Assembly: GCF_037029465.1 (NCBI RefSeq)
Contig: NZ_JAYMEM010000009.1
Location: 310,001-374,000, forward strand
Source: Mesoflavibacter sp037029465
Lineage (GTDB): Bacteria > Bacteroidota > Bacteroidia > Flavobacteriales > Flavobacteriaceae
DNA length: 64,000 bases
Direction of reading: 5' to 3'
Below are positions 1 through 8,277 of the stretch, in pieces; position 1 is the first letter of the stretch; each line of letters opens with the position of its first letter. The notes beneath the pieces were generated by a model that was not told the origin of the DNA, ran no database searches, and saw nothing but the letters and a program-made list of their open reading frames with translations. The position numbers and the translations under genes are program-made.

Positions 1-242
1 TTGGTGGCGTGGCAACGTTTAAAAACGGAAAAATAGATCAGTTTTTAAATCAAATCGATTTAAATCATATCGTCTTAGAAACCGATGCGCCTTATTTAGC
101 GCCAACACCATATAGAGGTAAGCGTAATGAAAGTAGCTACATTACTAAAGTATTAGAAAAATTATCAGATATTTATCAAATTTCAGAAGAAAAAATAGCT
201 GAGATTACAACAAAAAATTCAAAAGACGTTTTTGGTATTTAA
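1..242 (+). CDS. tatD: TatD family metal-dependent deoxyribonuclease, C-terminal part (5' end outside window)
   Basis: The reading frame is open from the first base and ends at a TAA at 240-242, so only about the last 80 residues are present. They contain the C-terminal TatD signature LETDAPYLAP followed by the basic segment YRGKRNE; the Asp of ETDAP is a metal ligand in this amidohydrolase-fold family. TatD proteins are Mg-dependent 3'-5' exonucleases of the cytoplasm linked to DNA repair and turnover. ansA starts 20 bp downstream on the same strand, so the two are probably co-transcribed. The family is secure; the precise substrate is not visible here. Confidence 0.9.
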   Translation, partial: GGVATFKNGKIDQFLNQIDLNHIVLETDAPYLAPTPYRGKRNESSYITKVLEKLSDIYQISEEKIAEITTKNSKDVFGI

Positions 243-262
243 TCTAAAAATTATAAATCGAA

Positions 263-1294
263 ATGACTAAAACCATACCTAACATACTTTTAATCTATAC
301 CGGAGGAACTATCGGTATGATAAAAGACCCAGAAACTGGAGCGTTACGAGCTTTCGATTTTAACAATCTTCTTAAACGCATTCCAGAATTAAAACTGTTA
401 GATTGTAATATAGAAACCACATCTTTTAAAGATCCAATAGATTCTAGTAACATGCAGCCAAAATATTGGGTGCAAATTGCTGAAATTATTGAAAACAATT
501 ACGAAGATTTTGATGGTTTTGTTGTGCTTCATGGTAGTGATACCATGAGCTATACAGCATCAGCTTTAAGTTTTATGTTAGAGCATTTAGCAAAACCTGT
601 AATTTTTACAGGATCACAATTACCAATAGGAGATTTGCGTACAGATGCTAAAGAAAATTTAATTACATCCATTCAAATCGCATCACTTCAATATTATAAC
701 AAACCCATAATTAAAGAAGTGTGTTTGTATTTTGAATATAAATTGTATCGTGCCAACCGTACTACAAAAATCAATGCAGAACATTTTGAAGCTTTCGCTA
801 GCTTAAATTATCCAGATTTAGCAGAAAGTGGTGTTCATCTAAAAATTAATAATGAATATCTGTGGAAACCAAATCCTAGAAAAGACTTGATTGTTCATAA
901 AAATTTAGATGAAAATATTGCGCTTGTAAAGTTATTTCCAGGTATAACTAAACATATTTTAGAGTCTTTATTTAATAGTTCAGGATTAAAAGGAGTAATT
1001 TTAGAAACTTACGGCGCAGGAAACTGCTCTACAGAAACATGGTTTTTAGATTTATTAAAGGAAACTATTAAAAAAGGAATACATATAGTTAATGTTACAC
1101 AATGTTCTGGTGGAAGTGTTATTATGGGTAGATATGAAACCAGCGAAAACCTTAAAAGAATTGGCTTAATATCTGGGAAAGACATCACTACAGAAGCAGC
1201 TTTAGTAAAAATGATGTATTTATTAGGGCAAAATATTTCGCCTAACTTATTCAAAAACATATTCGAAACGTCTTTACGTGGAGAAATGACCTAA
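263..1294 (+). CDS. ansA: type I (cytoplasmic) L-asparaginase
   Basis: Hydrolyses L-asparagine to aspartate and ammonia. The 343-residue protein has both threonine-containing signatures of the family: YTGGTIGM near residues 12-19 (nucleophile Thr) and HGSDTM at residues 90-95 (second Thr, with Asp and a following Lys around 130 in RTDAKENL). There is no signal peptide, and the length fits the cytoplasmic type I enzyme rather than the periplasmic type II. It lies 20 bp after tatD. A weak stem (TCTAAA/TTTAGA at 1303-1322) followed by a T-run could end the transcript before the tRNA gene. Confidence 0.93.
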   Translation: MTKTIPNILLIYTGGTIGMIKDPETGALRAFDFNNLLKRIPELKLLDCNIETTSFKDPIDSSNMQPKYWVQIAEIIENNYEDFDGFVVLHGSDTMSYTASALSFMLEHLAKPVIFTGSQLPIGDLRTDAKENLITSIQIASLQYYNKPIIKEVCLYFEYKLYRANRTTKINAEHFEAFASLNYPDLAESGVHLKINNEYLWKPNPRKDLIVHKNLDENIALVKLFPGITKHILESLFNSSGLKGVILETYGAGNCSTETWFLDLLKETIKKGIHIVNVTQCSGGSVIMGRYETSENLKRIGLISGKDITTEAALVKMMYLLGQNISPNLFKNIFETSLRGEMT

Positions 1295-1369
1295 AATTAA
1301 CGTCTAAAATTTCAGCTTTAGAATATTTTTTTGTTATTTGCCATGCTGTAAGAACAAATAAGTGATTAC

Positions 1370-1457
1370 AGAGAGGTGGCCGAGTGGTTTAAGGCGCACG
1401 CCTGGAAAGTGTGTATATGTTAATAGCGTATCGAGGGTTCGAATCCCTTCCTCTCTG
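1370..1457 (+). tRNA. tRNA-Ser (anticodon GGA)
   Basis: An 88-nt cloverleaf. The acceptor AGAGAGG (1370-1376) pairs with CCTCTCT (1450-1456), with discriminator G at 1457. The D arm contains GCCGAG. The anticodon stem CACGC/GTGTG (1397-1401 with 1409-1413) carries loop CTGGAAA, putting anticodon GGA at 1404-1406. There is a long class II variable arm, and the T arm is GAGGG-TTCGAAT-CCCTT. The long variable arm and the GGA anticodon identify serine. CCA is not encoded. Confidence 0.97.
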
Positions 1458-1491
1458 CGTAGTTTTTTATTTCAAATTACATTATTTTTTA

Positions 1492-1499
1492 TATCTTTA
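1492..1499 (+). promoter_or_regulatory. possible -7 promoter element for the exbB operon
   Basis: TATCTTTA matches 7 of 8 positions of the Bacteroidota -7 consensus TAnnTTTG. It lies 33 bp before the exbB start and just after the tRNA-Ser gene. No clear TTTG -33 box is seen, so read-through from the tRNA remains possible. Confidence 0.35.
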
Positions 1500-1531
1500 A
1501 CACTTTAACTAATAAAATTAAGAACAACAAA

Positions 1532-2317
1532 ATGAAAAGATTATTTTCTATCCTAGCTATAGCATGTATTATGGCTTTCGGAACAGCTAACGCAACTGCA
1601 AATGCTGCAATGACAACTGCAACAACTGTAGTCTTAACTCAAGAAGATTCTAATGAAGAAGCGGCTGCAGATGCACCAGCAGAAGACTTAGGATTCCACC
1701 AAGAACTTAAAAAACGTTTTATTGAAGGTGGTCCAGGATTTATGGGGATTGTATTATTATGTTTAATTCTTGGTTTAGCTATAGCTATTGAAAGAATTAT
1801 CTTTTTAAACTTATCTACTACAAATTCTAAAAAATTAACTCAAGATGTAGAAGATGCTTTACAATCTGGAGGAATTGAAGCTGCTAAAGAAGTTTGTCGT
1901 AATACAAAAGGACCTGTTGCTTCTATCTTTTACCAAGGTTTAGATAGAGCAGACGGAGATTTAGAAGCTGCTGAAAAAGCGGTTGTAGCTTACGGTGGAG
2001 TACAAATGGGACAATTAGAGAAAAACGTTTCTTGGATTTCTTTATTTATCGCATTAGCACCAATGTTAGGGTTCATGGGTACGGTAATTGGTATGATCCA
2101 AGCTTTTGATAAAATTGAAGCAGCAGGAGATATGCAACCATCATTAGTAGCAGGAGGTATTAAAGTAGCCTTATTAACTACTGTATTTGGTCTTATCGTA
2201 GCAATTATCTTACAAATTTTCTATAACTATATTATTGCAAAAATTGATAGCATCGTTAATGACATGGAAGATTCTTCTATCACTTTAATCGATATGTTAT
2301 CTAAGTACAAGAAATAA
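1532..2317 (+). CDS. exbB: MotA/TolQ/ExbB proton channel family protein
   Basis: Proton-channel subunit that, with ExbD, couples the inner-membrane proton gradient to TonB or Tol-type energy transduction. The first ~26 residues are a hydrophobic signal-like segment ending in Ala-rich sequence, followed by an acidic linker (about 36-53). The channel core follows, with membrane helices near residues 71-92 and then two long helices in the C-terminal half containing the typical LGFMGTVIGMI segment. The N-terminal extension makes it longer (261 aa) than E. coli ExbB. It is first in a four-gene unit with a small membrane protein and two exbD genes. Whether it serves TonB or another machine is not determined by sequence. 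Confidence 0.9.
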   Translation: MKRLFSILAIACIMAFGTANATANAAMTTATTVVLTQEDSNEEAAADAPAEDLGFHQELKKRFIEGGPGFMGIVLLCLILGLAIAIERIIFLNLSTTNSKKLTQDVEDALQSGGIEAAKEVCRNTKGPVASIFYQGLDRADGDLEAAEKAVVAYGGVQMGQLEKNVSWISLFIALAPMLGFMGTVIGMIQAFDKIEAAGDMQPSLVAGGIKVALLTTVFGLIVAIILQIFYNYIIAKIDSIVNDMEDSSITLIDMLSKYKK

Positions 2318-2351
2318 TTTACTCAATTACTAACTTTAAAAATTAAAGATT

Positions 2352-2783
2352 ATGCACAAAATTTTAAAAATAGTTGCTTTAGTATTGAGTTTAGCTGGTA
2401 TAGGTTTTTTAATTGGTATTTTAGCAAAAGGAGACGAAGCTATTAAGGCTGGAGACAACGCTGTTGTTGACTTCATGTCTTATGTAGCATACGTTGTACT
2501 GTTTATTATCCTTTTATCAGTAATCATTTTTGTATTTAAAAATTTATTTTCAAATACTGGATCTCTAAAAAATACGTTAATAGGTATAGGAGCATTCTTA
2601 GCAGTGCTAATTGTAGCTTATGCCGTATCAGGAGGAGATACTATGGTTTACAAGTACGGAGGTAACCCAGTTACTGAAGGAGAATCTCACATGGTTGGTG
2701 CAGGATTAATCGCTTTTTACGTATTAATCTTAACTGCAGCAGCAGCAATGTTATTCTCAGGTATCAAAAAATTAATAAAATAA
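2352..2783 (+). CDS. small membrane protein of the exbB-exbD operon, function unknown
   Basis: I do not recognise a characterised family. The 143-residue protein is very hydrophobic, with about four predicted membrane helices near residues 5-26, 42-64, 72-93 and 113-137, joined by a loop with Gly-Gly and acidic residues (about 93-112). It sits 34 bp after exbB and only 3 bp before exbD, so it is almost certainly co-translated with the transducer. That position suggests an accessory membrane subunit of the ExbBD complex, which is inference from context only. Confidence 0.8.
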   Translation: MHKILKIVALVLSLAGIGFLIGILAKGDEAIKAGDNAVVDFMSYVAYVVLFIILLSVIIFVFKNLFSNTGSLKNTLIGIGAFLAVLIVAYAVSGGDTMVYKYGGNPVTEGESHMVGAGLIAFYVLILTAAAAMLFSGIKKLIK

Positions 2784-2786
2784 ATT

Positions 2787-3398
2787 ATGGCAAAAAGATC
2801 AGCACCAGAAGTTAATGCAGGCTCTATGGCTGACATTGCCTTCTTATTATTAATATTCTTCTTAGTAACTACTACTATAGAAGTGGATTCTGGTATTAAC
2901 TCTAAGTTACCACCAGATATTCCACCACCAGAGGTAAAAATTAAACAGAAGAATATCTTTACAGTTGAGCTAAACAAAAACAACCAAATGCTGGTTGAAG
3001 GTGATTTAATGGAAATTAAAGACCTTAAAGCTGCAGCATTAAAGTTTATTGATAATGGAGGCGGAACAAGCGCTGAAGGAGAAAGATGTGATTATTGTAA
3101 TGGAGCACGTAATCCAGAATCATCAGATCATCCTTCAAAAGCAATTATTTCGATAACGCACTCTAGAGCCACAGATTATGAAACGTTTATAACCGTTTAT
3201 GATCAATTAGTAAGCGCTTATTCTGAGTTAAGAGAAAAGTTAGCACAAAGACTGTATAACCGTTCTTTTAAAGAAATGGAAGCAGCTTATGATGACTCTA
3301 AATCACCAGAATTTAAAAGCGAAAAACTAAAAGATAAGATAGAGAATATTAAGAAAAAATATCCTAGAATCATATCTAAAGCAGAACCACAATTTTAA
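2787..3398 (+). CDS. exbD: ExbD/TolR family biopolymer transport protein (long form)
   Basis: Single-span partner of ExbB. The N-terminal segment has one membrane helix (about 14-31) beginning SMADIAFLL, with Asp16 in the place of the proton-carrying Asp of ExbD. The periplasmic part is 203 residues in total, longer than usual. It contains a Cys-x-x-Cys pair (Cys101 and Cys104, in ERCDYCNG) and a Lys/Glu-rich helical tail. The gap to the preceding gene is 3 bp and to the next exbD 9 bp. The CxxC pair could be a disulfide or a metal site, which the sequence does not resolve. Confidence 0.9.
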   Translation: MAKRSAPEVNAGSMADIAFLLLIFFLVTTTIEVDSGINSKLPPDIPPPEVKIKQKNIFTVELNKNNQMLVEGDLMEIKDLKAAALKFIDNGGGTSAEGERCDYCNGARNPESSDHPSKAIISITHSRATDYETFITVYDQLVSAYSELREKLAQRLYNRSFKEMEAAYDDSKSPEFKSEKLKDKIENIKKKYPRIISKAEPQF

Positions 3399-3407
3399 TT
3401 AAAAACT

Positions 3408-3881
3408 ATGTCAAAATTTAAAAAGAAAGGTAGTAATGAGCTACCAGCAATTTCTACAGCATCTTTACCGGATATTGTATTCATGCTATTATTCTTTTTC
3501 ATGGTAGCAACCGTAATGAGAGACAGTAGTTTGAAGATAAAAAACAATTTGCCGTCTGCTGCAGATACTGAAAAATTAGGTCAGAAAAACTTAATCATGT
3601 TTATTTATGCAGGTCCGCCAAGTGACAATTATAAAGAAAGATATGGTACAGAAGCAAGAATTCAATTAAATGATAAACTTGCTAACATAAGCGATATCGG
3701 AGCTTTTGTTGCTGCAGAGCGTGCTACAAAGCGTGAGGAAGAAGTACCAATGTTGATTACTGCTTTAAAAGTAGATAAATCAACTAACATGGGATTAGTT
3801 TCTGACGTAGAACAAGCTTTACGTAAAGCTGGACAACTTAAAATTAATTACACTACAAAAAAGGGTAGTGCACTTAAATAA
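3408..3881 (+). CDS. exbD: ExbD/TolR family biopolymer transport protein (short form)
   Basis: Second ExbD-type subunit of the operon, 157 residues. A basic N-terminus is followed by SLPDIVFMLLFFFMVAT, a single membrane helix with Asp22 in the proton-relay position. The periplasmic domain follows. It lacks the CxxC insertion of the upstream paralogue. Paired, divergent exbD genes after one exbB are usual in Bacteroidota, and the two proteins probably form a heteromeric complex with the channel. A strong terminator starts 20 bp downstream and closes the operon. Confidence 0.9.
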   Translation: MSKFKKKGSNELPAISTASLPDIVFMLLFFFMVATVMRDSSLKIKNNLPSAADTEKLGQKNLIMFIYAGPPSDNYKERYGTEARIQLNDKLANISDIGAFVAAERATKREEEVPMLITALKVDKSTNMGLVSDVEQALRKAGQLKINYTTKKGSALK

Positions 3882-3900
3882 GAATACTCTTAATTTTATA

Positions 3901-3940
3901 ACAAAAGGTGTTTTGGTTTTCAAAACACCTTTTGTTTTTT
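3901..3940 (+). terminator. intrinsic terminator of the exbB-exbD operon
   Basis: Perfect 15-bp stem (3901-3915 with 3921-3935, core AAGGTGTTTTG/CAAAACACCTT), 5-nt loop GTTTT, then a T-run to 3940. Confidence 0.9.
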
Positions 3941-3967
3941 ATACCTTTATGTTTATATCTTAAAAAA

Positions 3968-4660
3968 ATGAAATTTAGGTTATTATTACTTTTTATACTT
4001 AGTGGTTGTTCGCTTTTTGCTCAGGAAGAAGAATCGTCTTTTCCAAGCGTTACAGATTCGCTTTATAGAGAAGATCAGTTTTATTTAGGTATAACTTATA
4101 ACTTGTTAAATAATAAGCCCAATGGAGTTAGCCAAAATAAGTTTTCAAGTGGTTTTCATTTTGGTTTTATAAGAGATATGCCTATCAATAAATGCAGAAA
4201 TAAATCTATTGGTGTTGGTTTAGGGCTTTCATTTAATAGTTATAATCAAAATCTTTTAATTTCAGAAAATAATAAAGACGTTAACTTTTCTGTTCTAGGT
4301 GATGAAGTAAATTATTCTAAAAATAAGTTTTACACGTCAGTAGTTGAATTGCCTATTGAATTTAGATGGCGTACTTCAACAGCAAAAGAATATAGCTTTT
4401 GGAGAATTTATACTGGTGTAAAATTTGGTTATGTATTCTCAAACTCTTCAAAGTATGAAGGCGAACCTGAAAATATTAAAATAAAGCAAATAGATAGCTT
4501 TAATACACTTCAATATGGCTTAACTCTAAGTGCGGGATATAGTACTTGGAATTTTCATTTATACTATGCCTTAAATCCGATATTTGATGCTACTACAATT
4601 GATAATAACCCTATTGATATGAGTGATGTAAAAATTGGTTTGATGTTCTATATTCTTTAA
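3968..4660 (+). CDS. outer-membrane beta-barrel protein (PorT-like)
   Basis: The start is the ATG at 3968. An in-frame ATG at 3908 lies inside the upstream terminator hairpin and is not credible. The 230-residue product begins with a signal peptide (MKFRLLLLFILSGCSLFAQ) that may be cut after FAQ, although LSGC also resembles a lipobox. The rest alternates Gly/aromatic-rich strands (FHFGFIRDM, IYTGVKFGYVFS, YGLTLSAGYSTW) as in small barrels of the PorT/OmpA-barrel type. PorT belongs to type IX secretion, but its identity here is not certain. It converges with the next gene with a 7-bp gap. Confidence 0.65.
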   Translation: MKFRLLLLFILSGCSLFAQEEESSFPSVTDSLYREDQFYLGITYNLLNNKPNGVSQNKFSSGFHFGFIRDMPINKCRNKSIGVGLGLSFNSYNQNLLISENNKDVNFSVLGDEVNYSKNKFYTSVVELPIEFRWRTSTAKEYSFWRIYTGVKFGYVFSNSSKYEGEPENIKIKQIDSFNTLQYGLTLSAGYSTWNFHLYYALNPIFDATTIDNNPIDMSDVKIGLMFYIL

Positions 4661-4667
4661 TAAAAAT

Positions 4668-5273
4668 TTACAACCAGTAATTTTCTACAATAATCTGTGG
4701 TATAGCACCTATTAATAAGCCTATTAAAAGTTCTTTTACTGTATGTGCTTTTAGGTACAATCTTGATGTTGCTATTGCGCCTGTTATAACAGCCATTAAT
4801 GCTAAACTTCCGTTTATGTTTTTACTAAAGTGAATGGCAAAACCAATGAAAAACATAAATACACCACCTACAGCAGTCATGTGTAGACTTACTTTAAATT
4901 TAGCAAATGTTAATGCTAACGCTGTAATATTTGAAATTAGCACACCAATAAAAAAGTAGTATAACTCTATAATTTGATAAGAGGGAAAAACACGGTAAAG
5001 AATTAACCCTATAATAAAGATGTTTATAAGTAAGGGAAACACTCTTTCTTCTGTTGTTTTAAGATAGATACTTTTAGCCTTTCCTAAAGTTTTTAGTAGA
5101 TAGAATATTAATATTGGTAATAAAACAGAAAGTATACTAAGCGAAATAATTTTAGCATTTACCCATTGTTCTGGAATAAAACGAGGTGTTTTATGAAAGT
5201 AAAATACCACTGCAATTAATGGCATTACTACAGGATGAAAAATAAATGATATGCTTTTTATTAACCACTTCAT
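4668..5273 (-). CDS. PAP2-like membrane phosphatase family protein
   Basis: A polytopic membrane protein of 201 residues with six or so hydrophobic segments. Three remnants of the PAP2 phosphatase signature are visible: Lys72 with Arg77 and Pro80 (for K-x6-RP), Ser129/His131 (for PSGH) and Ser170-Arg171 with His177 and Glu181 (for SR-x5-H-x3-D). The Asp is replaced by Glu and the PSGH motif is degenerate, so catalysis is plausible but not assured; candidate substrates are lipid phosphates. Its start overlaps the rpoN stop by one base (TAATG), so the two are translationally coupled. Confidence 0.65.
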   Translation of the reverse strand: MKWLIKSISFIFHPVVMPLIAVVFYFHKTPRFIPEQWVNAKIISLSILSVLLPILIFYLLKTLGKAKSIYLKTTEERVFPLLINIFIIGLILYRVFPSYQIIELYYFFIGVLISNITALALTFAKFKVSLHMTAVGGVFMFFIGFAIHFSKNINGSLALMAVITGAIATSRLYLKAHTVKELLIGLLIGAIPQIIVENYWL

Positions 5274-6733
5274 TAAATGGTCTTTCTCAATCTAGCTACA
5301 GGTATATCAAGCTGCTCTCTATATTTTGCTACAGTACGTCTTGCAATAGGATAACCCTTTTCTTTTAAAATTTTAGAAAGAGCAGCATCGGTTAAAGGTT
5401 TCTTTTTGTCTTCTTCTTCAATAACCGTTTCTAATATTTTTTTAATTTCTCTTGTAGATACTTCTTCGCCTTGATCATTAGTCATAGATTCTGAGAAGAA
5501 TTCTTTAATCAATTTTGTACCATAAGGTGTATCTACATATTTACTATTAGCAACACGAGATACGGTAGAGACATCCATATCAATCTCATCAGCAATGTCT
5601 TTTAATATCATTGGTTTTAGCTTACGCTCGTCACCAGTTAAAAAGTATTCTTTTTGATAATGCATAATTGCACTCATCGTAACAAAAAGTGTTTGTTGGC
5701 GTTGTTTAATAGCTTCTATAAACCATTTTGCAGCATCTAATTTTTGTTTAATGAATAGCACTGCATCTTTTTGCTGTTTGCTTTTATCTTTAGCCTCTTT
5801 GTAGCCTTTAAGCATGTTGTTGTATTCTCTAGACACATGAAGTTCTGGAGCATTACGACCATTTAAAGTAAGCTCTAATTCGCCATCAACAATTTTGATA
5901 GCAAAATCTGGTACTACATGCTCTACAATACGATTATTTCCAGCATAAGAACCACCAGGTTTTGGGTTAAGACGTTCAATTTCATGAATTGCTTCTTTTA
6001 GTTGCTCTTCATTGACATCAAACTTTTGCATTAATTTTTTGTAATGCTTTTTAGTGAATTTCTCAAAAGCATGATCTATAATTTCTATTGCAAGCTCAAT
6101 ATCTGGATGTTTTTCTTTACGATGTAATTGAATACTTAAACACTCTTGAAGGTTTCTTGCGGCAACACCAGCAGGATCTAATTGTTGTACTTTTTTTAAT
6201 ACACTTTCTACTTTAGCTTCATCGGTATAAATGCTTTGTGTAAAGGCTAAATCGTCAACAATATCAATAATGTCTCGACGTATGTATCCACTTTCATCTA
6301 CACTTCCAACTAAAAATTCTGCGATATCTCTTTCTTCATCAGAAAGTCTAAACGTGTTTAGTTGATTGATTAAATGCTGTGTGAAGGTTGTCCCAGAAGC
6401 ATAAGGCACACTTTTTTCATCATCGTCTGCACTATAATTATTAGAGCTTGTACGATAATCTGGGATTTCGTCATCGCTTAAATAATCGTCTACATTAATG
6501 TCTTCTGCTTCAATTTTATCGTTGTCTTCGTAATCTTCTTGACTGTTGTCAAAATTATCCTCAAAGTCGTCTACTCTTTCTTCTTTACCAGTTTCTAAAG
6601 CTGGATTTTCTTCTAACTCTTGCTTTAAACGTTGTTCAAAAGCTTGTGTAGGCAACTGTATCAATTTCATTAATTGAATTTGTTGCGGCGACAATTTTTG
6701 CGATAATTTGAACTGTAAATATTGTTTAAGCAT
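5273..6733 (-). CDS. rpoN: RNA polymerase sigma-54 factor
   Basis: Alternative sigma factor that needs AAA+ activators and recognises -24/-12 promoters. The 486-residue protein has the Gln/Leu-rich region I at the N-terminus (FKLSQKLSPQQIQLMKLIQ), a strongly acidic region II (about 50-110), the core-binding and DNA-binding domains, and the RpoN box ARRTVAKYRE near residue 464, at the extreme C-terminus. No sigma-54 activator is encoded in this window. It follows asnS after a terminator and is coupled to the PAP2-like gene. Confidence 0.96.
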   Translation of the reverse strand: MLKQYLQFKLSQKLSPQQIQLMKLIQLPTQAFEQRLKQELEENPALETGKEERVDDFEDNFDNSQEDYEDNDKIEAEDINVDDYLSDDEIPDYRTSSNNYSADDDEKSVPYASGTTFTQHLINQLNTFRLSDEERDIAEFLVGSVDESGYIRRDIIDIVDDLAFTQSIYTDEAKVESVLKKVQQLDPAGVAARNLQECLSIQLHRKEKHPDIELAIEIIDHAFEKFTKKHYKKLMQKFDVNEEQLKEAIHEIERLNPKPGGSYAGNNRIVEHVVPDFAIKIVDGELELTLNGRNAPELHVSREYNNMLKGYKEAKDKSKQQKDAVLFIKQKLDAAKWFIEAIKQRQQTLFVTMSAIMHYQKEYFLTGDERKLKPMILKDIADEIDMDVSTVSRVANSKYVDTPYGTKLIKEFFSESMTNDQGEEVSTREIKKILETVIEEEDKKKPLTDAALSKILKEKGYPIARRTVAKYREQLDIPVARLRKTI

Positions 6734-6763
6734 AAAGCGTTTCTTTCTTTTATATAAAAATAA

Positions 6764-6801
6764 GAAAAAAACCTACAAGGTTTTTAAAACTTATAGGTTT
6801 T
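6764..6801 (-). terminator. intrinsic terminator after asnS
   Basis: Read on the minus strand, AAAACCTATAAG (6801-6790) pairs with CTTGTAGGTTTT (6779-6768) with one mismatch or wobble, and is followed by T's. It lies between the asnS stop and the rpoN start, so rpoN probably has its own promoter. Confidence 0.75.
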
Positions 6802-6810
6802 GATTTTTTA

Positions 6811-8241
6811 TTAAAACTCTGCGTTTTGAGGTGTTCTTGGGTAAGGAATAACGTCTCTAATATTTGTCATACCAGATGCAAACATTACTAAACGCTCAAA
6901 TCCTAAACCAAATCCAGAGTGGACAGCTGTACCGTATTTGCGTAAGTCTAAGTACCACCATAATTCTTCTTCAGGAATATCTAAAGCAGCCATTTTTTCT
7001 TTTAAAACTTCTAGACGTTCTTCACGTTGTGATCCACCAACAATTTCTCCAATACCTGGGAATAAAATATCCATGGCGCGTACCGTTTTTCCGTCTTCGT
7101 TTAAACGCATGTAAAATGCTTTGATGTTTGCTGGGTAATCAAATAAAATCACGGGACATTTAAAGTGTTTTTCAACTAAAAAACGTTCGTGCTCAGACTG
7201 TAAATCTGCGCCCCATTCTTCTATGATATATTTGAATTTTTTCTTCTTATTTGGTTTACTGTTACGTAAAATATCTATAGCTTCGGTATAGCTTACACGC
7301 TTAAAGTTGTTTTCTGTAACAAACTTTAATTTTTCTATTAGGCGCATATCGCTACGTTCTGCTTGTGGTTTTGTTTTTTCTTCGTTAAATAAGCGATCGT
7401 CTAAAAACTGTAAATCGTCTTGGCAATTTTCTAAAACGTAAGTGATAACACTTTTCATAAAATCTTCTGCCAAATCCATATTACCAGCAAGATCCATAAA
7501 AGCAACTTCAGGCTCAATCATCCAAAACTCTGCTAAGTGACGCGATGTATTAGAGTTTTCTGCTCTAAATGTTGGTCCAAATGTGTACACTTTACCTAAA
7601 GACATAGCATACGTTTCGGCTTCTAATTGACCAGAAACTGTTAGGTTAGTTTCTTTACCAAAAAAGTCTTCTTTATAATTTACGTCTCCGTCTTCTGTTA
7701 ATGGCGGATTTTTTGGGTCTAATGCGCTTACGCGAAACATTTCTCCTGCACCTTCTGCATCACTACCTGTAATAATTGGCGTGTGCATGTAGTAAAATCC
7801 GTTATCATTAAAATATTTATGAATAGCAAATGATAATGCAGATCTTAAACGCATAACAGCACTAAACGTATTTGTTCTTGTACGTAAATGTGCATTTTCT
7901 CTTAAAAATTCAAACGTGTGTTTTTTAGGTTGAATTGGGTAAGTTTCTGGATCAGAATCTCCTAAAATTTCAATATTCGTTACAGCAATTTCTACTTTTT
8001 GACCTTTACCTTGACTTTCTACTAAATCTCCAGTAATGGCAACAGCAGCACCAGTAGTGATGCGTTTTAAAGTGCTTTCGTCTGTATTTTCAAAATCAAC
8101 TACACATTGTATATTATTAATTGTAGAACCGTCATTTAAAGCGATAAAACGATTTGCTCTAAAGGTACGTACCCAACCTTTAATTTGTACTTCTTGAAAC
8201 TTAGTTTCTTCTAATAATGTAGCGACTGTGTATTGGTTCAT
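6811..8241 (-). CDS. asnS: asparaginyl-tRNA synthetase
   Basis: Charges tRNA-Asn with asparagine using ATP in the cytoplasm. The 476 residues comprise an N-terminal OB-fold anticodon-binding domain (VQIKGWVRTFRANR, about 17-30) and a class II catalytic domain. The latter has motif 2 in FRAENSNTSRHLAEFWMIE and motif 3 GFGLGFERLVMF near the C-terminus. The long insertion and GSDAEGAGEMF segment are typical of AsnRS rather than AspRS. A -7 element lies at 8259-8266 and a terminator follows the stop. Confidence 0.97.
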   Translation of the reverse strand: MNQYTVATLLEETKFQEVQIKGWVRTFRANRFIALNDGSTINNIQCVVDFENTDESTLKRITTGAAVAITGDLVESQGKGQKVEIAVTNIEILGDSDPETYPIQPKKHTFEFLRENAHLRTRTNTFSAVMRLRSALSFAIHKYFNDNGFYYMHTPIITGSDAEGAGEMFRVSALDPKNPPLTEDGDVNYKEDFFGKETNLTVSGQLEAETYAMSLGKVYTFGPTFRAENSNTSRHLAEFWMIEPEVAFMDLAGNMDLAEDFMKSVITYVLENCQDDLQFLDDRLFNEEKTKPQAERSDMRLIEKLKFVTENNFKRVSYTEAIDILRNSKPNKKKKFKYIIEEWGADLQSEHERFLVEKHFKCPVILFDYPANIKAFYMRLNEDGKTVRAMDILFPGIGEIVGGSQREERLEVLKEKMAALDIPEEELWWYLDLRKYGTAVHSGFGLGFERLVMFASGMTNIRDVIPYPRTPQNAEF

Positions 8242-8258
8242 TTTTAAAAATTTTAATT

Positions 8259-8266
8259 CAAAAATA
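8259..8266 (-). promoter_or_regulatory. -7 promoter element for asnS
   Basis: Minus-strand TATTTTTG matches TAnnTTTG and ends 18 bp upstream of the asnS start. It lies in the 36-bp gap after the exporter gene. No clear -33 box is seen. Confidence 0.5.
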
Positions 8267-8277
8267 GAGTTTTTTAT

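Noticed and set aside
1303..1332. Terminator after ansA
   Set aside because: A 6-bp AT-only stem with 8-nt loop before a T-run is too weak to list as a feature.
1333..1340. GTTATTTG as a promoter for tRNA-Ser
   Set aside because: It misses the conserved TA of TAnnTTTG and no -33 box is present.
3908..3967. N-terminal extension of the PorT-like protein from an ATG at 3908
   Set aside because: It lies within the stem and T-run of the exbD terminator and hides the signal peptide that starts at 3968.
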